DNA from: an uncultured Oscillospiraceae bacterium
GTDB taxonomy: Bacteria > Bacillota > Clostridia > Oscillospirales > Oscillospiraceae
Length of the DNA stretch: 64,000 nucleotides
Assembly (NCBI GenBank): GCA_947629775.1
Contig: CANRFA010000001.1
Span: forward strand, 1-64,000
Reading direction: 5' to 3'
The notes beneath the pieces are model-generated. The model was not told where the DNA came from, made no database searches, and saw nothing but the letters and a program-made list of their open reading frames with translations. The position numbers and the translations under genes were made by a program. Positions 40,475 to 50,567 of the stretch are shown here, one piece after another (the stretch's first letter is position 1; every line of letters starts with the position of its first letter).

Positions 40475-43400
40475 TGCCAGACATAACCGCAAGATTTACC
40501 CTGATAGACGAAATGTCAGACCGCCTTGCCAATATGGCAGAGAGCGGGCAGAGAATGGCGGACGCCCTGACACGTGCGGGCAGCTCGGCGAATGGAGCCT
40601 TTGACAACCTGGAGTCCAGTCTGGACAGAGCCGGGAGAAACGCAGACGACGCAGCAGACAGAATCACCCGAATCGGGGACGCCGCTGGCGACGCTTCCCA
40701 CGGAGCTGATGATCTGGCAGACTCCCTCAACGGCAGCGGAGACGCCGGGGATCACGCAGCAGACGGAGCGGACGCAGCTGCTTCCGCAGAGGAACGTCTC
40801 AGGCGTGCGTTCGCCTCCGGCGCTCAATCCGTCGAAGCGCTTTCCCAAGCCATGAGCAGGACGAGTCAGGTCGAAAGCAGTCTCACAGCTGCCATGCAGC
40901 GAGGCCAGCAAGTCTCCGAGCGGGCGGCAAACTGCGACAGGTTGAGCGCAGAGACGAGAGAACGGTTGGAGCAGGCAAGTCGGGAAGCTGAAGAGGCTCA
41001 GGAAGCGCTCACGCAAGCTCAGCAGCGTGCAGACGCAGCAATGGAAGCATACAACCAGGCCCTGGATCACGGAGCAGACAACGTTGAGGAGCTTGAGAGA
41101 GCCGCCCGAGAAGCCGCCGACGCAGCGGAAGACCTTGCGGAAGCGCAGCGACGATCCGAGGATGCAACCAGAGAACTCGGAGACGCCTCTGATGAAGCCT
41201 CGGACGAAATGGACAATCTGCGGGAGCACGGCACGAGTACCTTCGCCGGACTGCAATCCGCTCTTGCAGCAGCAGGTTTGACTGCTACAATCGGGCAGAT
41301 CACGCAAGCGCTTCTGGAGTGTTCACAGGCGGCAGCAACCACGGAGACGGCTTTCAAGCAACTTCAGACTATTGCTGGCGCAAGCCCTATGCCCATGCTT
41401 ACCGAGCAGATCAAGGAGCTCTCAGCGTCCACAGGAATCGCTCAGAGCGACCTCGCAGGAGTTGCGTATAACGCCATATCCGCCGGTTCAGCCGTGGAGG
41501 ACGCAGTAGCAACTGCGGAGTCCGCTTCCAAGCTGGCTGTCGCAGGCTTTACTGATACGGCATCTGCACTTTCCGTGCTGTCCACCACCATGAACTCCTA
41601 CGGAGACGCAGCGGGCGACGCAATGGACATAGCGGACAGCCTTATCATGGTTCAGAACCTCGGCGTCACAACCGTCGCCGAACTGTCCTCCTCCATGGGC
41701 GCAGCTATCTCCATGGCATCCGCTTTCAACGTCTCCATGGGCAACCTGGAATCTGCCTATATCAGCGTAACCAAGGCAGGTATCGGAACCGCAGAAGCCA
41801 CCACCTATATTTCCGGCCTGATGAGCGAACTTGGCAGCGCTTCTTCTGTGGCAGCTGGCGTTCTGTCTGAATCAACCGGAAAGACCTTCGGACAGCTGAT
41901 GGCAGACGGCTATTCGCTGGCAGACGTCCTCGGGATTCTGTACGATGCAGTCGGGCAGGACAACGAGGCCCTTATGAACCTGTGGGGCACGCAAACCGCC
42001 GGACTTGCCTCCGCTGCTATCGTGAACCAGGGGCTGGAACAGTTTAACGAAAACCTCAATACGGTCACCAACAGCGCAGGAGCGACGGAGAGCGCCTACG
42101 CCACCATGGCAAACACCACGGAGCATGCTCAGCAGATGCTCGCAACGAGCACTCAGAACCTCCAGATCGCTATCGGAGATGCGCTCAACCCGACGCTTAC
42201 GAAGCTCTACAACATCGGCTCTCAGGCGTTCTCCTGGGCCGCAGACTTTGCGGCGGAGAATCCCGTCATAATCAAGTGCCTGACCGCCTTGGGCGCAGCG
42301 TTGGCGGTTGCCACGGTAGGTATCGCCGGAGCAGCCGTTGCAACGTCCTCCCTGGGCGCAGCCATATCCGCTGCTGTCGCAGCTGCTACGCCTTTCCTGC
42401 CCATCATCGCAGGCGTCGCAGCCGTTGTAGGCGTCGCAGTCGGAGCCTTTATGATGCTTGGGGACGCCATGAAGGAAGACCTCGGGGAAGCGGAGGGCCT
42501 CACAGCGCAAAGCAGAGAGCAGTACTACGCCATCCAGGACCTGAACTCCCAATACGAAGCAGCTGTGGCTGAACATGGCGAATATTCCGAGGAGGCACTT
42601 TCCCTCAAGTACCAGGTGGACCAGTTGTCGGACTCCTTTGAGCATAATAAGGAGACTGTCGCACAGGTACAGACCAGAGTGGACGACCTCTGTACCAGCG
42701 TCTCCGATCTAAGCAGTTCATACAATGAGAACATGCAAAGCATCGGTGCGGATGAGGGCAATACGCTCGCCCTGATCCAGCGCCTCAAGGAACTCGGCAA
42801 CCAGACGTCCTGGACCTACTCCCAGTATACAGAGATGGAGGCCATCACGCAGAAACTTGCGGACGCCTACCCGGAACTGAATGTCAACATCGGAACCGTC
42901 ACGAAAAGCACGGACAAACTCGTTGAATCCATGGTCAAGCAGTGCGAAGCGGAGGCCGAGGAGAAGCGTCTGCAGGAGTCCAAGGACACCTACATTCAGG
43001 CACTCCAGAAACGAACAGAGCTAACGGAGGAACTAAAGAAGGCACAGGAAAATCTCGCCTTGGAGCAGGAGCGCCTTGACGGCATGAACTGGTTCCAGCA
43101 GCAGTTCAACAAAGAGGACCTGGAAGCCTACCAGTCGCAGATAGAAGAGCTCAATGCAGCCATGGCCGAAAACGAGGACGTAATCTCGGACATCGAGAGC
43201 CAGTGGTCCGACATGGGAGACCGTGCTTCCGAGACGAATGAAAAGACGATCAGCGAACAGGAAGCAGTCTCCATCGCCCTGTCAGAAGTACAGAGCCAAA
43301 TCGAGGAACTTGGGGCGGCGTACGATGAAGCCTACGAGAAAGCCTACAGCAGCTTCGACGGACAGTTCGGTCTCTTCGATAAAGCCAAGGCAGACATGGA

Positions 43401-44442
43401 CAACACGGTATCAGCCGCCCAGCAGGCACAGGAGTCTCAGCTTGCTTTCTGGACCTCCTACAACGAAAACATCTCCACCCTGAAAGACCTTACTGCGGAA
43501 GACCTCGGAGTATCCCAGGAAAACCTCGAACAGACACAGGCGAACCTGGACGCCCTCATGCAATACGTTCAGTCCGGCACTCCGGAAGCCGCTGGCCTTG
43601 CCCAGTCCATGGTGAATAACATCAAGCAGGGCAACGAAGAGGCAATTCTGAACCTCGCTGACACCGTCGGAAAGGTCGAGGAGCAGAAGGAACAGGCTGC
43701 TACAACCGTCGCAGACTGGCAGACGGACTTCAACTCCAAGATGGACGAAATCACCAACAAAATGGGAGAGACCGTGGACGGCCTGAACCTCAGCAGCGAT
43801 GCCACTGCATCCGCCAAAGCCACTATGGACGCCTACGCAAAGGAGATAGAAACCTCCGGCGGTCACGCCGTGGAAAAGGCGCAGGATATCGCAAAGCGGG
43901 TTGCCGCAGCCCTTTCCAGCGCCAGCACGACGGTCTCCGTAGGCACTTCTGTACCCGGCCATGCAAAAGGCACGACCAACGCCGAGAGCGCCTTTATCGC
44001 AGGCGAGAAGGGACCGGAGCTTATCGTTCGTCATGCGGATGCGTATGCCAACGGGACGACAGACAGCTCCCCGTTCTACCTGGCGGGTGAAAACGGACCG
44101 GAACTGATCATGGGCGAACAGGGGAGCACCGTATTCCCCTCCAGCGAAACCAATCGCATTATCAGTGCGCTTGAGAGAAGCCCTGCGAATGAAGCAGAAC
44201 CGCTTCCCTCTCTGACCAACCCGGTTTCAGCAGCTCCCGTGCCCGCTCCCGTTTCCTACCCTGCAAGTGGAGGCGAACGGCATATCTCCATAGACATCAA
44301 CGGAACCGGGAGCATCCAGGTAGACAGCAGCGTAAACAAAGAGGACCTCCTGGAAGTTCTTCAGGACAACCTCAGACCCGTCCTCATGGGTATCATTCAG
44401 AACGAAATCTACGAGGAGGGAGACAACTCCTATGACTACTGA
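40474..44442 (+). CDS. Tail tape measure protein
   Basis: 1322 aa from GTG overlapping the frameshift product's stop. The N-terminal 250 aa are coiled coil with Ala/Asp/Glu repeats. The conserved TMP core follows (about 265-520: FKQLQTIAGASPMP, GSAVEDAVATAESASKLA, AVGQDNEALMNLWGTQ), then hydrophobic segments (about 590-660) and a Gly/Ser-rich tail. At roughly 0.15 nm per residue it implies a tail near 200 nm (inference). Confidence 0.92.
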   Translation: MPDITARFTLIDEMSDRLANMAESGQRMADALTRAGSSANGAFDNLESSLDRAGRNADDAADRITRIGDAAGDASHGADDLADSLNGSGDAGDHAADGADAAASAEERLRRAFASGAQSVEALSQAMSRTSQVESSLTAAMQRGQQVSERAANCDRLSAETRERLEQASREAEEAQEALTQAQQRADAAMEAYNQALDHGADNVEELERAAREAADAAEDLAEAQRRSEDATRELGDASDEASDEMDNLREHGTSTFAGLQSALAAAGLTATIGQITQALLECSQAAATTETAFKQLQTIAGASPMPMLTEQIKELSASTGIAQSDLAGVAYNAISAGSAVEDAVATAESASKLAVAGFTDTASALSVLSTTMNSYGDAAGDAMDIADSLIMVQNLGVTTVAELSSSMGAAISMASAFNVSMGNLESAYISVTKAGIGTAEATTYISGLMSELGSASSVAAGVLSESTGKTFGQLMADGYSLADVLGILYDAVGQDNEALMNLWGTQTAGLASAAIVNQGLEQFNENLNTVTNSAGATESAYATMANTTEHAQQMLATSTQNLQIAIGDALNPTLTKLYNIGSQAFSWAADFAAENPVIIKCLTALGAALAVATVGIAGAAVATSSLGAAISAAVAAATPFLPIIAGVAAVVGVAVGAFMMLGDAMKEDLGEAEGLTAQSREQYYAIQDLNSQYEAAVAEHGEYSEEALSLKYQVDQLSDSFEHNKETVAQVQTRVDDLCTSVSDLSSSYNENMQSIGADEGNTLALIQRLKELGNQTSWTYSQYTEMEAITQKLADAYPELNVNIGTVTKSTDKLVESMVKQCEAEAEEKRLQESKDTYIQALQKRTELTEELKKAQENLALEQERLDGMNWFQQQFNKEDLEAYQSQIEELNAAMAENEDVISDIESQWSDMGDRASETNEKTISEQEAVSIALSEVQSQIEELGAAYDEAYEKAYSSFDGQFGLFDKAKADMDNTVSAAQQAQESQLAFWTSYNENISTLKDLTAEDLGVSQENLEQTQANLDALMQYVQSGTPEAAGLAQSMVNNIKQGNEEAILNLADTVGKVEEQKEQAATTVADWQTDFNSKMDEITNKMGETVDGLNLSSDATASAKATMDAYAKEIETSGGHAVEKAQDIAKRVAAALSSASTTVSVGTSVPGHAKGTTNAESAFIAGEKGPELIVRHADAYANGTTDSSPFYLAGENGPELIMGEQGSTVFPSSETNRIISALERSPANEAEPLPSLTNPVSAAPVPAPVSYPASGGERHISIDINGTGSIQVDSSVNKEDLLEVLQDNLRPVLMGIIQNEIYEEGDNSYDY

Positions 44443-45094
44443 GACCGGCAAGTATGAAATGTGGCTCACCTACGACGCCGAGAAGCAGAAGATACAGCTC
44501 CCTGTCCTACCGGAGTCCATACAGACCAAGCTGGGAGCAAAGAACGATACCATGGACATCACCGGCCTTGGCGAGATCGTTATCATGCAGAGCCGCCCGG
44601 CCATCCAGTTTTCCTTCTCCAGCTTCTTCCCGGCTGCGAAGTTCCCTGGCATTCAGGTAGAGGAGCTTACGCCTCCCATCGATATCATCAATATGATCAA
44701 AGAATGGAAGGAAGGGAAGCTGCCTGTCCACTTCATAGCCACTGCCTGCGGAATCGATATGTTCTGCTCCATTGAGGAGTTTACCTACACTGAGAAAGGC
44801 GGAGACCCTGGGACCTACCACTACAGCATAACGCTGAAGGAGTACCGGGAGATCACCATACGGCAGGTCAAGGTGGAAAACGAGAAAGCCACCGTCCAGA
44901 AAGAGGAGCCCAGGGTTGACAATACGGCGAAGCCCAAAACCTACACGGTGAAAAAGGGCGATTGCCTCTGGAACATTGCCAAGAAGCTCTGCGGAAGCGG
45001 AAGCGACTATAAGAAGATCTACGACGCCAACAAAAAGACCATAGGCGGCAACCCGAACCTCATCTATCCCGGGCAGGTGCTTACCATTCCGTAG
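44432..45094 (+). CDS. xkdP: LysM baseplate-hub protein (XkdP-like)
   Basis: 220 aa, overlapping the tape measure end by 11 nt. An N-terminal tail-hub part (YEMWLTYDAEKQKIQLPVLPE) precedes a C-terminal LysM domain (TYTVKKGDCLWNIAKKLCG, PNLIYPGQVLTIP) that binds peptidoglycan. Matches XkdP. Confidence 0.88.
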   Translation: MTTETGKYEMWLTYDAEKQKIQLPVLPESIQTKLGAKNDTMDITGLGEIVIMQSRPAIQFSFSSFFPAAKFPGIQVEELTPPIDIINMIKEWKEGKLPVHFIATACGIDMFCSIEEFTYTEKGGDPGTYHYSITLKEYREITIRQVKVENEKATVQKEEPRVDNTAKPKTYTVKKGDCLWNIAKKLCGSGSDYKKIYDANKKTIGGNPNLIYPGQVLTIP

Positions 45095-45105
45095 GAGGTC
45101 GCAGC

Positions 45106-46083
45106 ATGGCAGACGGCATTAACCTTCTCATCATCAAGGGTGGCTCCACGGAGGATATGACCCAGCTGGTGGAAACCGTCAAATGGGCAGGCCGCAAAGG
45201 CAGTTCCTCCCGAACCCTCTCTGTTACCCTCATAGACGATGACGGCTATAAACACGCCAGAAGCGGGATCAACTGCGAGGAAGGGCACCAGTGCATCTTC
45301 AGCTATAATGGCACGGAGCTTTTTCGAGGCATTATCATGGCGCAGACGCAGTCCAATAAGAAGAAGCTCCAGTTCACGGCCTATGACAACGGCATATACC
45401 TGGCAAACAATAAGGACACCTTCTGCTATAAGAAAAAGACTGCTTCCCAGATTTTCAGCGACTGCTGCACACGGTTCGGCATTCCAACGGGCTCCGTGGC
45501 GTCTTGCTCGTACGTGATCCCAGAGCTGACCAAAAGCAAGACAACCGCCTGGGACGCTATAGAGGACGCTCTCAGCCAGGACTACAAGGCCACCAACGTA
45601 CGTCACTACGTGAGCAGCAGTGGTGGTCAGCTGTCCCTCCTGACCCGCAAAGAGAACATTCTCCAGTGGGTTATAGAGGTGGGCCAGAACCTGTCCACCT
45701 ACACGTACTCACGCAGTATCGAGAGCGTGAAGACGAGGGTCAAGATGGTTTCTAAGGAAGGAACCTCAGTAGCCGAAAAGACGAATTCCACCCTGGAAAG
45801 CAAGATAGGCATATTCCAGGAGATCGACCAGCCGGACGAGAGCCTTTCCAAGGCGCAGGTCAAAGCGCTGGTTGCCTCCATGCTTCAGGAGAAAAGCGCT
45901 CCCAAGAGGACTCTCAACGTGGACTGCCTTGGGATCCCGGAAGTCATCTCCGGGATAGGCGTCATGATCATAATCCCCGAGCTGGAGCTGAACCAGACTT
46001 TCTACGTCGATTCCGATTCCCATACGTTCAAGGACAATATGCACACCATGAGCCTTCAGCTCAACTACGCAAACGACATCTGA
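45106..46083 (+). CDS. xkdQ: Baseplate hub protein (XkdQ/YqbQ-like)
   Basis: 325 aa. VKWAGRKGSSSRTLSVTLIDDD at the N-terminus and TAYDNGIYLANNKDTFCYKKKTASQIF match XkdQ, related to the gp27/VgrG hub fold. It joins the tube to the spike. Confidence 0.85.
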   Translation: MADGINLLIIKGGSTEDMTQLVETVKWAGRKGSSSRTLSVTLIDDDGYKHARSGINCEEGHQCIFSYNGTELFRGIIMAQTQSNKKKLQFTAYDNGIYLANNKDTFCYKKKTASQIFSDCCTRFGIPTGSVASCSYVIPELTKSKTTAWDAIEDALSQDYKATNVRHYVSSSGGQLSLLTRKENILQWVIEVGQNLSTYTYSRSIESVKTRVKMVSKEGTSVAEKTNSTLESKIGIFQEIDQPDESLSKAQVKALVASMLQEKSAPKRTLNVDCLGIPEVISGIGVMIIIPELELNQTFYVDSDSHTFKDNMHTMSLQLNYANDI

Positions 46084-46097
46084 AGGAGGTGACCGGC

Positions 46098-46466
46098 GTG
46101 AATGGTACAAGCCTGAAGCAACTCATTCAGGGGATGTCTCCAGGCGGGCCCACAGTACTGCAGGGGACCGTCATATCCGCATCCCCTCTTAAAATCCAGA
46201 TGGAGAACGACGAAAAGCTGGTCAGCGAGGCAGAGAACACCATAGTGCCCTGGCAGCTCACGGACTACGAGACGGAAGTCACTGTCCAGTGGGAGACAGA
46301 GGAAGTGGGTGGCGGAAGCGGAGAAGCAGCCTACGAGCGTCATAAGCATCCCATCCAGGGGCGGAAGAAGATTCTCGTCCACAACAGCCTGAAAGCGGGC
46401 GACAAGGTTCACGTGCTGGCCTTCAACGATGGGAAGCAGTACTATGTCCTGGATCGGGTGAGCTGA
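46098..46466 (+). CDS. xkdR: Baseplate protein (XkdR-like, DUF2577)
   Basis: 122 aa; GTG at 46098 has AAGGAGG 8 nt upstream, the GTG at 46089 overlaps it. Short beta-rich protein with VLQGTVISASPLKIQMEND and KAGDKVHVLAFNDGKQYYVLDR, as in DUF2577/XkdR. Confidence 0.78.
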   Translation: MNGTSLKQLIQGMSPGGPTVLQGTVISASPLKIQMENDEKLVSEAENTIVPWQLTDYETEVTVQWETEEVGGGSGEAAYERHKHPIQGRKKILVHNSLKAGDKVHVLAFNDGKQYYVLDRVS

Positions 46467-46467
46467 T

Positions 46468-46875
46468 ATGGCAAGCGTATTCATTCCCATTCCCATTCAG
46501 ACCATTGAAGAGGCGCAGGAGCTGCCTTCCCTTACCTACCGTCTGGACCTGGACGCAGGCAGAATCGTTGGCAAGATAGACGGCAGGGAGGCGGTGGAGC
46601 AGGCAATCCGCAAGGCCATTATTACTCCCCGGTTCAAGTGCCTTATCTATGACCACCAGTACGGCTCCGAGCTGGAAGACGTGATTATTGCCAACAGCGC
46701 TGCCAGGGGCTACATCCTGGCAGCAGCCGAGGGCTTTCTCCGGGACTGCCTGAAACCGGACACCAGAATCCTTTCCATCTCAAACTTCAATATTGACCTG
46801 CAGGATGATAAGGCTGCAATCTCATTCGACGCAGAGACAATTTTCGGCAACATGCAGATAACGGAGGTGATCTGA
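46468..46875 (+). CDS. xkdS: Baseplate wedge protein (XkdS-like, DUF2634)
   Basis: 135 aa. TYRLDLDAGRIVGKIDGREAVEQAIRKAI and YDHQYGSELED are the conserved gp25/XkdS-type segments. One nucleotide after the previous stop. Confidence 0.83.
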   Translation: MASVFIPIPIQTIEEAQELPSLTYRLDLDAGRIVGKIDGREAVEQAIRKAIITPRFKCLIYDHQYGSELEDVIIANSAARGYILAAAEGFLRDCLKPDTRILSISNFNIDLQDDKAAISFDAETIFGNMQITEVI

Positions 46876-46877
46876 GC

Positions 46878-47993
46878 GTGTTTGAAGATAAGACTTACGA
46901 GAACCTCCTGGCAGACGTGCTCAGGAACGCCCCAAAAGGTATTGATACCCGCCAGGGCAGTATCTTCTACGACGCTGTATCCGGCCCCCTCCTTCATATA
47001 GCGAAGCTGTGGACCGACCTGGACCTTATATTCACCATGACCACCGTCGCAACCGCCGCAGGCGACGCACTGGACGCAAGGGCAAGCGAGTTCGGCCTCT
47101 ACCGCAAGCAGGCGACTCCGGCGATGTATAAAGCCATCTTCGTAGGCGTCACTCCCATGGACGGCGAGCGCTTCTACTATGACGGTCTGTACTTCATCCT
47201 TAAAACAGCACGTGACCCGGAAGGCAACCAGCCTGTCTTTGAGGCGGAGATACCCGGAGAAAGCGGCAACCGCATCTACGTCGGAACGCCTGCCGTCCCA
47301 GTCAATACGATTGAAGGGCTCGTATCCGCTACTTCCGGCGACATCTATGCCAACGGTACGGATACGGAAGACGACGATAGTCTGCGACTCCGGGTGCAGG
47401 AGAAAATAGCCGGACCCGCAGAGAACGGCAACAAACAGCATTATAAAACATGGTGCGAGAGTTTCGAGGGAGTTGGAAAGGCACGGATTTACCCTCTCTG
47501 GAATGGGCCCAATACGGTCAAGGCGGTTCTCATAGGCGGTGACGGCAGTCCATGCAGCGCCGAACTGGTCGCCAAAGTTCAGGAGTACGTTGATCCTGCT
47601 ACCAAGGGATACAAGGCGGTGGTCAACGGAAAGACCTACACCGTCGGCGACGGCCTCGGAGAAGGGGTTGCCAACCTGGGAGCGCACTTTACCGCAGCCG
47701 CAGCCGAAACCGTCACAGTGGACGTCTCATTCGACGCAGACCTGGCAGATGGAGTAACGGATGATAACGCCAAAGAGGAAGCCAGGGAGGCTATAAAGAA
47801 CTATCTCAAAGAGCTGGTTCTCAACGCCAAAGAGGCAGTGGACGTGGTGGTACGTGTTTCTGCTGTCGGAGCCATTATCGTCGGCCTTGACAGCATTCTG
47901 GACTATCACGACCTTACCCTCAACGGCTCAACCGATAACATTCTCCCGGGAGAGGATGGTGTACCTGTTCTCGGGGAGGTGTCCATCACGTGA
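46878..47993 (+). CDS. xkdT: Baseplate J-like wedge protein (XkdT)
   Basis: 371 aa from GTG. KGIDTRQGSIFYDAVSGPLLHIA, GDALDARASEFGLYRKQATPA and the central SGNRIYVGTPAV segment are baseplate_J (gp47/XkdT) features. Last four bases overlap the next gene. Confidence 0.88.
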   Translation: MFEDKTYENLLADVLRNAPKGIDTRQGSIFYDAVSGPLLHIAKLWTDLDLIFTMTTVATAAGDALDARASEFGLYRKQATPAMYKAIFVGVTPMDGERFYYDGLYFILKTARDPEGNQPVFEAEIPGESGNRIYVGTPAVPVNTIEGLVSATSGDIYANGTDTEDDDSLRLRVQEKIAGPAENGNKQHYKTWCESFEGVGKARIYPLWNGPNTVKAVLIGGDGSPCSAELVAKVQEYVDPATKGYKAVVNGKTYTVGDGLGEGVANLGAHFTAAAAETVTVDVSFDADLADGVTDDNAKEEAREAIKNYLKELVLNAKEAVDVVVRVSAVGAIIVGLDSILDYHDLTLNGSTDNILPGEDGVPVLGEVSIT

Positions 47994-49561
47994 AGTTTTA
48001 CAATCGTACTTACGCAAGCGACTATGACGAGCTGATCACTTACTATCCCAGGTATTACAGAGACGTTTTTGAGATGGACGCCATTCTCAGAGCTGTCGGG
48101 TCTGTTACGGATGACCTGACAGACGACATTGAACGGGTCTACTTCAATAATTTCCTGGACCATTGCGACGAGGAAACGCTGCGACGATACGAGGCGTTCC
48201 TTGGCATCCAGCTCAACCGCTTCCGGACTCTGGACGAGCGGCGACGGTTTATCAAGGCATTTATCGCCGGGTTCGGAAAAATAAGCGCATCCATGATCGC
48301 CGGGATGATATACGAATATACCCATGCGGACGTTGACATCTGGTTTGAGCCGTCTGACGAGATCGGGAACAATACCCTTTACATCCACTTCAAGCGAGGC
48401 AATATTTCAACGCTCTACATGAGCGATATCATCACGCTGCTGTCCAAGAAACTTCCGGCGCATATAGACTGGCACCTGGCGATTGTTTACAGCTATTCGG
48501 TGGTAACCAGCGCAAAACGTGTGAACTACCGCATTGACTACCCTATTGCAGGCACACGTCCGGAAGCCGCTCAGCAGGCCAGCTACCTGAAAACAGGCGT
48601 GGCTGTCAGCGAGAAGAATACCAGGATCAAAGCGGACCACGCTCCCACCCAGGAGGATGGCATATGCGGGACGTTGCCTGACAGCTCCGCTCTTGGCTTT
48701 GTCCATAATAACCCGGTAGTTACCAGCACCAGCGAAACGAGGGCTCTGACGGACTTTGAGGCGGTCTCAGAGGATTGCAGACGTTCCGGCACTTTCCCGG
48801 ACACTTCAACCCTGGCGGAGATCAATACCGTTTCCGTTGCGGTGGAAAAGTCTGAGGAGAATGTGCATACGGACCACAGGGCAACCGGCGTCCATCCGGA
48901 GGCTTCCGTTCTGGCCCAGGTATCCCGGACAGCAGCCGTTATCCGTAAGCAGGAGAACGATTACATCCAGGACCTGCCTGCAACAGGCGTCCATCCTGAG
49001 CAGTCTGTCATAGCGGGCATTCAGAGGGCGTCTGCGGCTGTCTCCGAAAAGATGGGAAACTACATGGCCGACCACGCCGAAACGGCTGAGGACGGTCCCA
49101 AGGCCGGAACCGTGCCTGATACAGCTATGCTGGCAGGTATCGTCTCCACAGAGGTAGCCTCAGAAGCGCTCAGAAGCTCCTGTGCCACGGACATCCCCAA
49201 GACAGACGGGACTGTGACTGGACTTCACCCGGAGGCCTCCTTGCTGGCTTCTGCCGTTGGCGCCAAAGCTGGTATCGGGGAGAAAGACGAAAGCGCCCTT
49301 GCGGACTATCCCTCTGCGGGCACTGCGCCGGAGACTTCCACCTTTGGCAGAGTGAAGAAGCTGCCCGCCGGTGTCACTCTCCGGATTGACTTTCACACGC
49401 TGGACCTCCCTGGGACCAGCGAGGAACGCACTTCCGGTACAGTCCCGCTGGAGGCCCTTAAGGGTTCCACCTTCACCGCAAGCGTGGAGATCGACAGTGG
49501 CATACGCAGGGCAGATTACAAAGTGGACCCGCCCACCTGTGGTGAGCTCAAACTTGACTAA
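47990..49561 (+). CDS. Baseplate protein: XkdU-like N-terminus plus a long repeat array
   Basis: 523 aa from GTG. Residues 1-about 180 match XkdU/DUF2313 (tail protein I-like: YYPRYYRDVFEMDAILRAV, DEETLRRYEAFLGIQ). Residues about 185-480 carry at least eight imperfect repeats of 35-42 aa centred on G-[TVL]-x-P-[ED]-x-[SA]-x-L (for example ATGVHPEASVLAQ, ATGVHPEQSVIAG, KAGTVPDTAMLAG). A second part ends LDLPGTSEERTSGTVPLEALKG. The array is probably a fibrous spacer or fibre attachment; ordinary XkdU lacks it. Confidence 0.8.
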   Translation: MKFYNRTYASDYDELITYYPRYYRDVFEMDAILRAVGSVTDDLTDDIERVYFNNFLDHCDEETLRRYEAFLGIQLNRFRTLDERRRFIKAFIAGFGKISASMIAGMIYEYTHADVDIWFEPSDEIGNNTLYIHFKRGNISTLYMSDIITLLSKKLPAHIDWHLAIVYSYSVVTSAKRVNYRIDYPIAGTRPEAAQQASYLKTGVAVSEKNTRIKADHAPTQEDGICGTLPDSSALGFVHNNPVVTSTSETRALTDFEAVSEDCRRSGTFPDTSTLAEINTVSVAVEKSEENVHTDHRATGVHPEASVLAQVSRTAAVIRKQENDYIQDLPATGVHPEQSVIAGIQRASAAVSEKMGNYMADHAETAEDGPKAGTVPDTAMLAGIVSTEVASEALRSSCATDIPKTDGTVTGLHPEASLLASAVGAKAGIGEKDESALADYPSAGTAPETSTFGRVKKLPAGVTLRIDFHTLDLPGTSEERTSGTVPLEALKGSTFTASVEIDSGIRRADYKVDPPTCGELKLD

Positions 49562-49578
49562 AAGGAGGAGAATGCAAT

Positions 49579-49884
49579 ATGGCTTTCTGGACCGACACCT
49601 TCATGGACAAAATGCGAAAAGAATGGCTCCGTCGGATTTACAAGATCCAGTACCAGGCTGGGGACACCTGGCGGGATGCCCAGATTACGGACAAGCATAT
49701 CGAAGGCGACACCATGTACGTCACAACCGCCACCACGGACAGCGAGAATCTGACGATCACTGCTATCCGTGTGGTAGACACCAGCGGAGACGTCGCCGGG
49801 CTGACGTCCGAGAACATCGTAAAGAACTCCAACCAGGGCGTCATTACACTCTGGGAGTTCCCACTCTACGAGGTCGCTCAGTAA
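49579..49884 (+). CDS. Small tail-fibre-region protein
   Basis: 101 aa, beta-rich (VYTT-like MYVTTATTDSENLTITAIRV), AAAGGAGG upstream. Lies between the baseplate genes and the DGR target; probably a tail-fibre network part. No family recognised. Confidence 0.6.
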   Translation: MAFWTDTFMDKMRKEWLRRIYKIQYQAGDTWRDAQITDKHIEGDTMYVTTATTDSENLTITAIRVVDTSGDVAGLTSENIVKNSNQGVITLWEFPLYEVAQ

Positions 49885-49898
49885 GGAGGTGAATACAG

Positions 49899-50399
49899 AT
49901 GGCATACAGCAGAACCTACTGGCAGGACGAGGCAAGGCTGCCCCAGCATACCTTCCAGATGACAACCAACGGAGATAAAAGCGTAACCCTGACGAAAGTC
50001 GGCAAGGAGATCCAGGCCGGCACTCCTCAGAGCGCTGCCAACTTCAATAACATGGAGACTGGCATCTTTGCGGCCAATCTGGCTGCAATGGAGTTTGGCT
50101 CCCTCTTCCGGCTGGTCAGCGAAAGGGTGGAAGCGCTGGTTGGCTTTTTCGTTGAGGACACTCTGACCAACAAAAGCACGAATACCTATCCTTTCGTGGA
50201 CACCGAGAAGATCGTTACCCTCAGCGGTGCCGATACCCGTACTAGGCAGGACTACACGGTTACCGTGGAGGCTGAGCCCACTGGAGGCTTCGTCAAGGAA
50301 ATTCTGGTCTACGACAAGATGACCAACGGCTTCAAGGTTGCCTACACTGGCAGCGCTCAGTCCTGCAAGATCAGGTGCTTCATCCAGGGAGGTAAGTAA
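49899..50399 (+). CDS. Tail-fibre-region protein
   Basis: 166 aa. An N-terminal part typical of fibre-attachment proteins (TKVGKEIQAGTPQSAANFNNMETGI) is followed by a beta-sandwich-like C-terminus (VTLSGADTRTRQDYTVTVEAEPTGG). The following gene starts at its stop codon (TAATG). Confidence 0.62.
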   Translation: MAYSRTYWQDEARLPQHTFQMTTNGDKSVTLTKVGKEIQAGTPQSAANFNNMETGIFAANLAAMEFGSLFRLVSERVEALVGFFVEDTLTNKSTNTYPFVDTEKIVTLSGADTRTRQDYTVTVEAEPTGGFVKEILVYDKMTNGFKVAYTGSAQSCKIRCFIQGGK

Positions 50400-50566
50400 T
50401 GGCCTACGTAATTATCAAGTCCCCTGAGCGCCAGGCGCTGGAGCGCCGGGTCGCTGACACTTTCTATGCCAGGACCGGACGGCCTGAAGATGCGGATGCT
50501 GTCTCCGTCATCGCCGCCCGCTCCCAGGAGGCATACGACGAGATGAAAAGAATGGAGGGAAACTGA
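50399..50566 (+). CDS. Small helical protein in the tail-fibre operon
   Basis: 55 aa, ATG overlapping the previous TAA and preceded by GGGAGG. Sequence MAYVIIKSPERQALERRV, then a charged helix ending MKRMEGN. Too short for most gene callers but well placed with good start signals. Function unknown. Confidence 0.6.
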   Translation: MAYVIIKSPERQALERRVADTFYARTGRPEDADAVSVIAARSQEAYDEMKRMEGN

Positions 50567-50567
50567 C

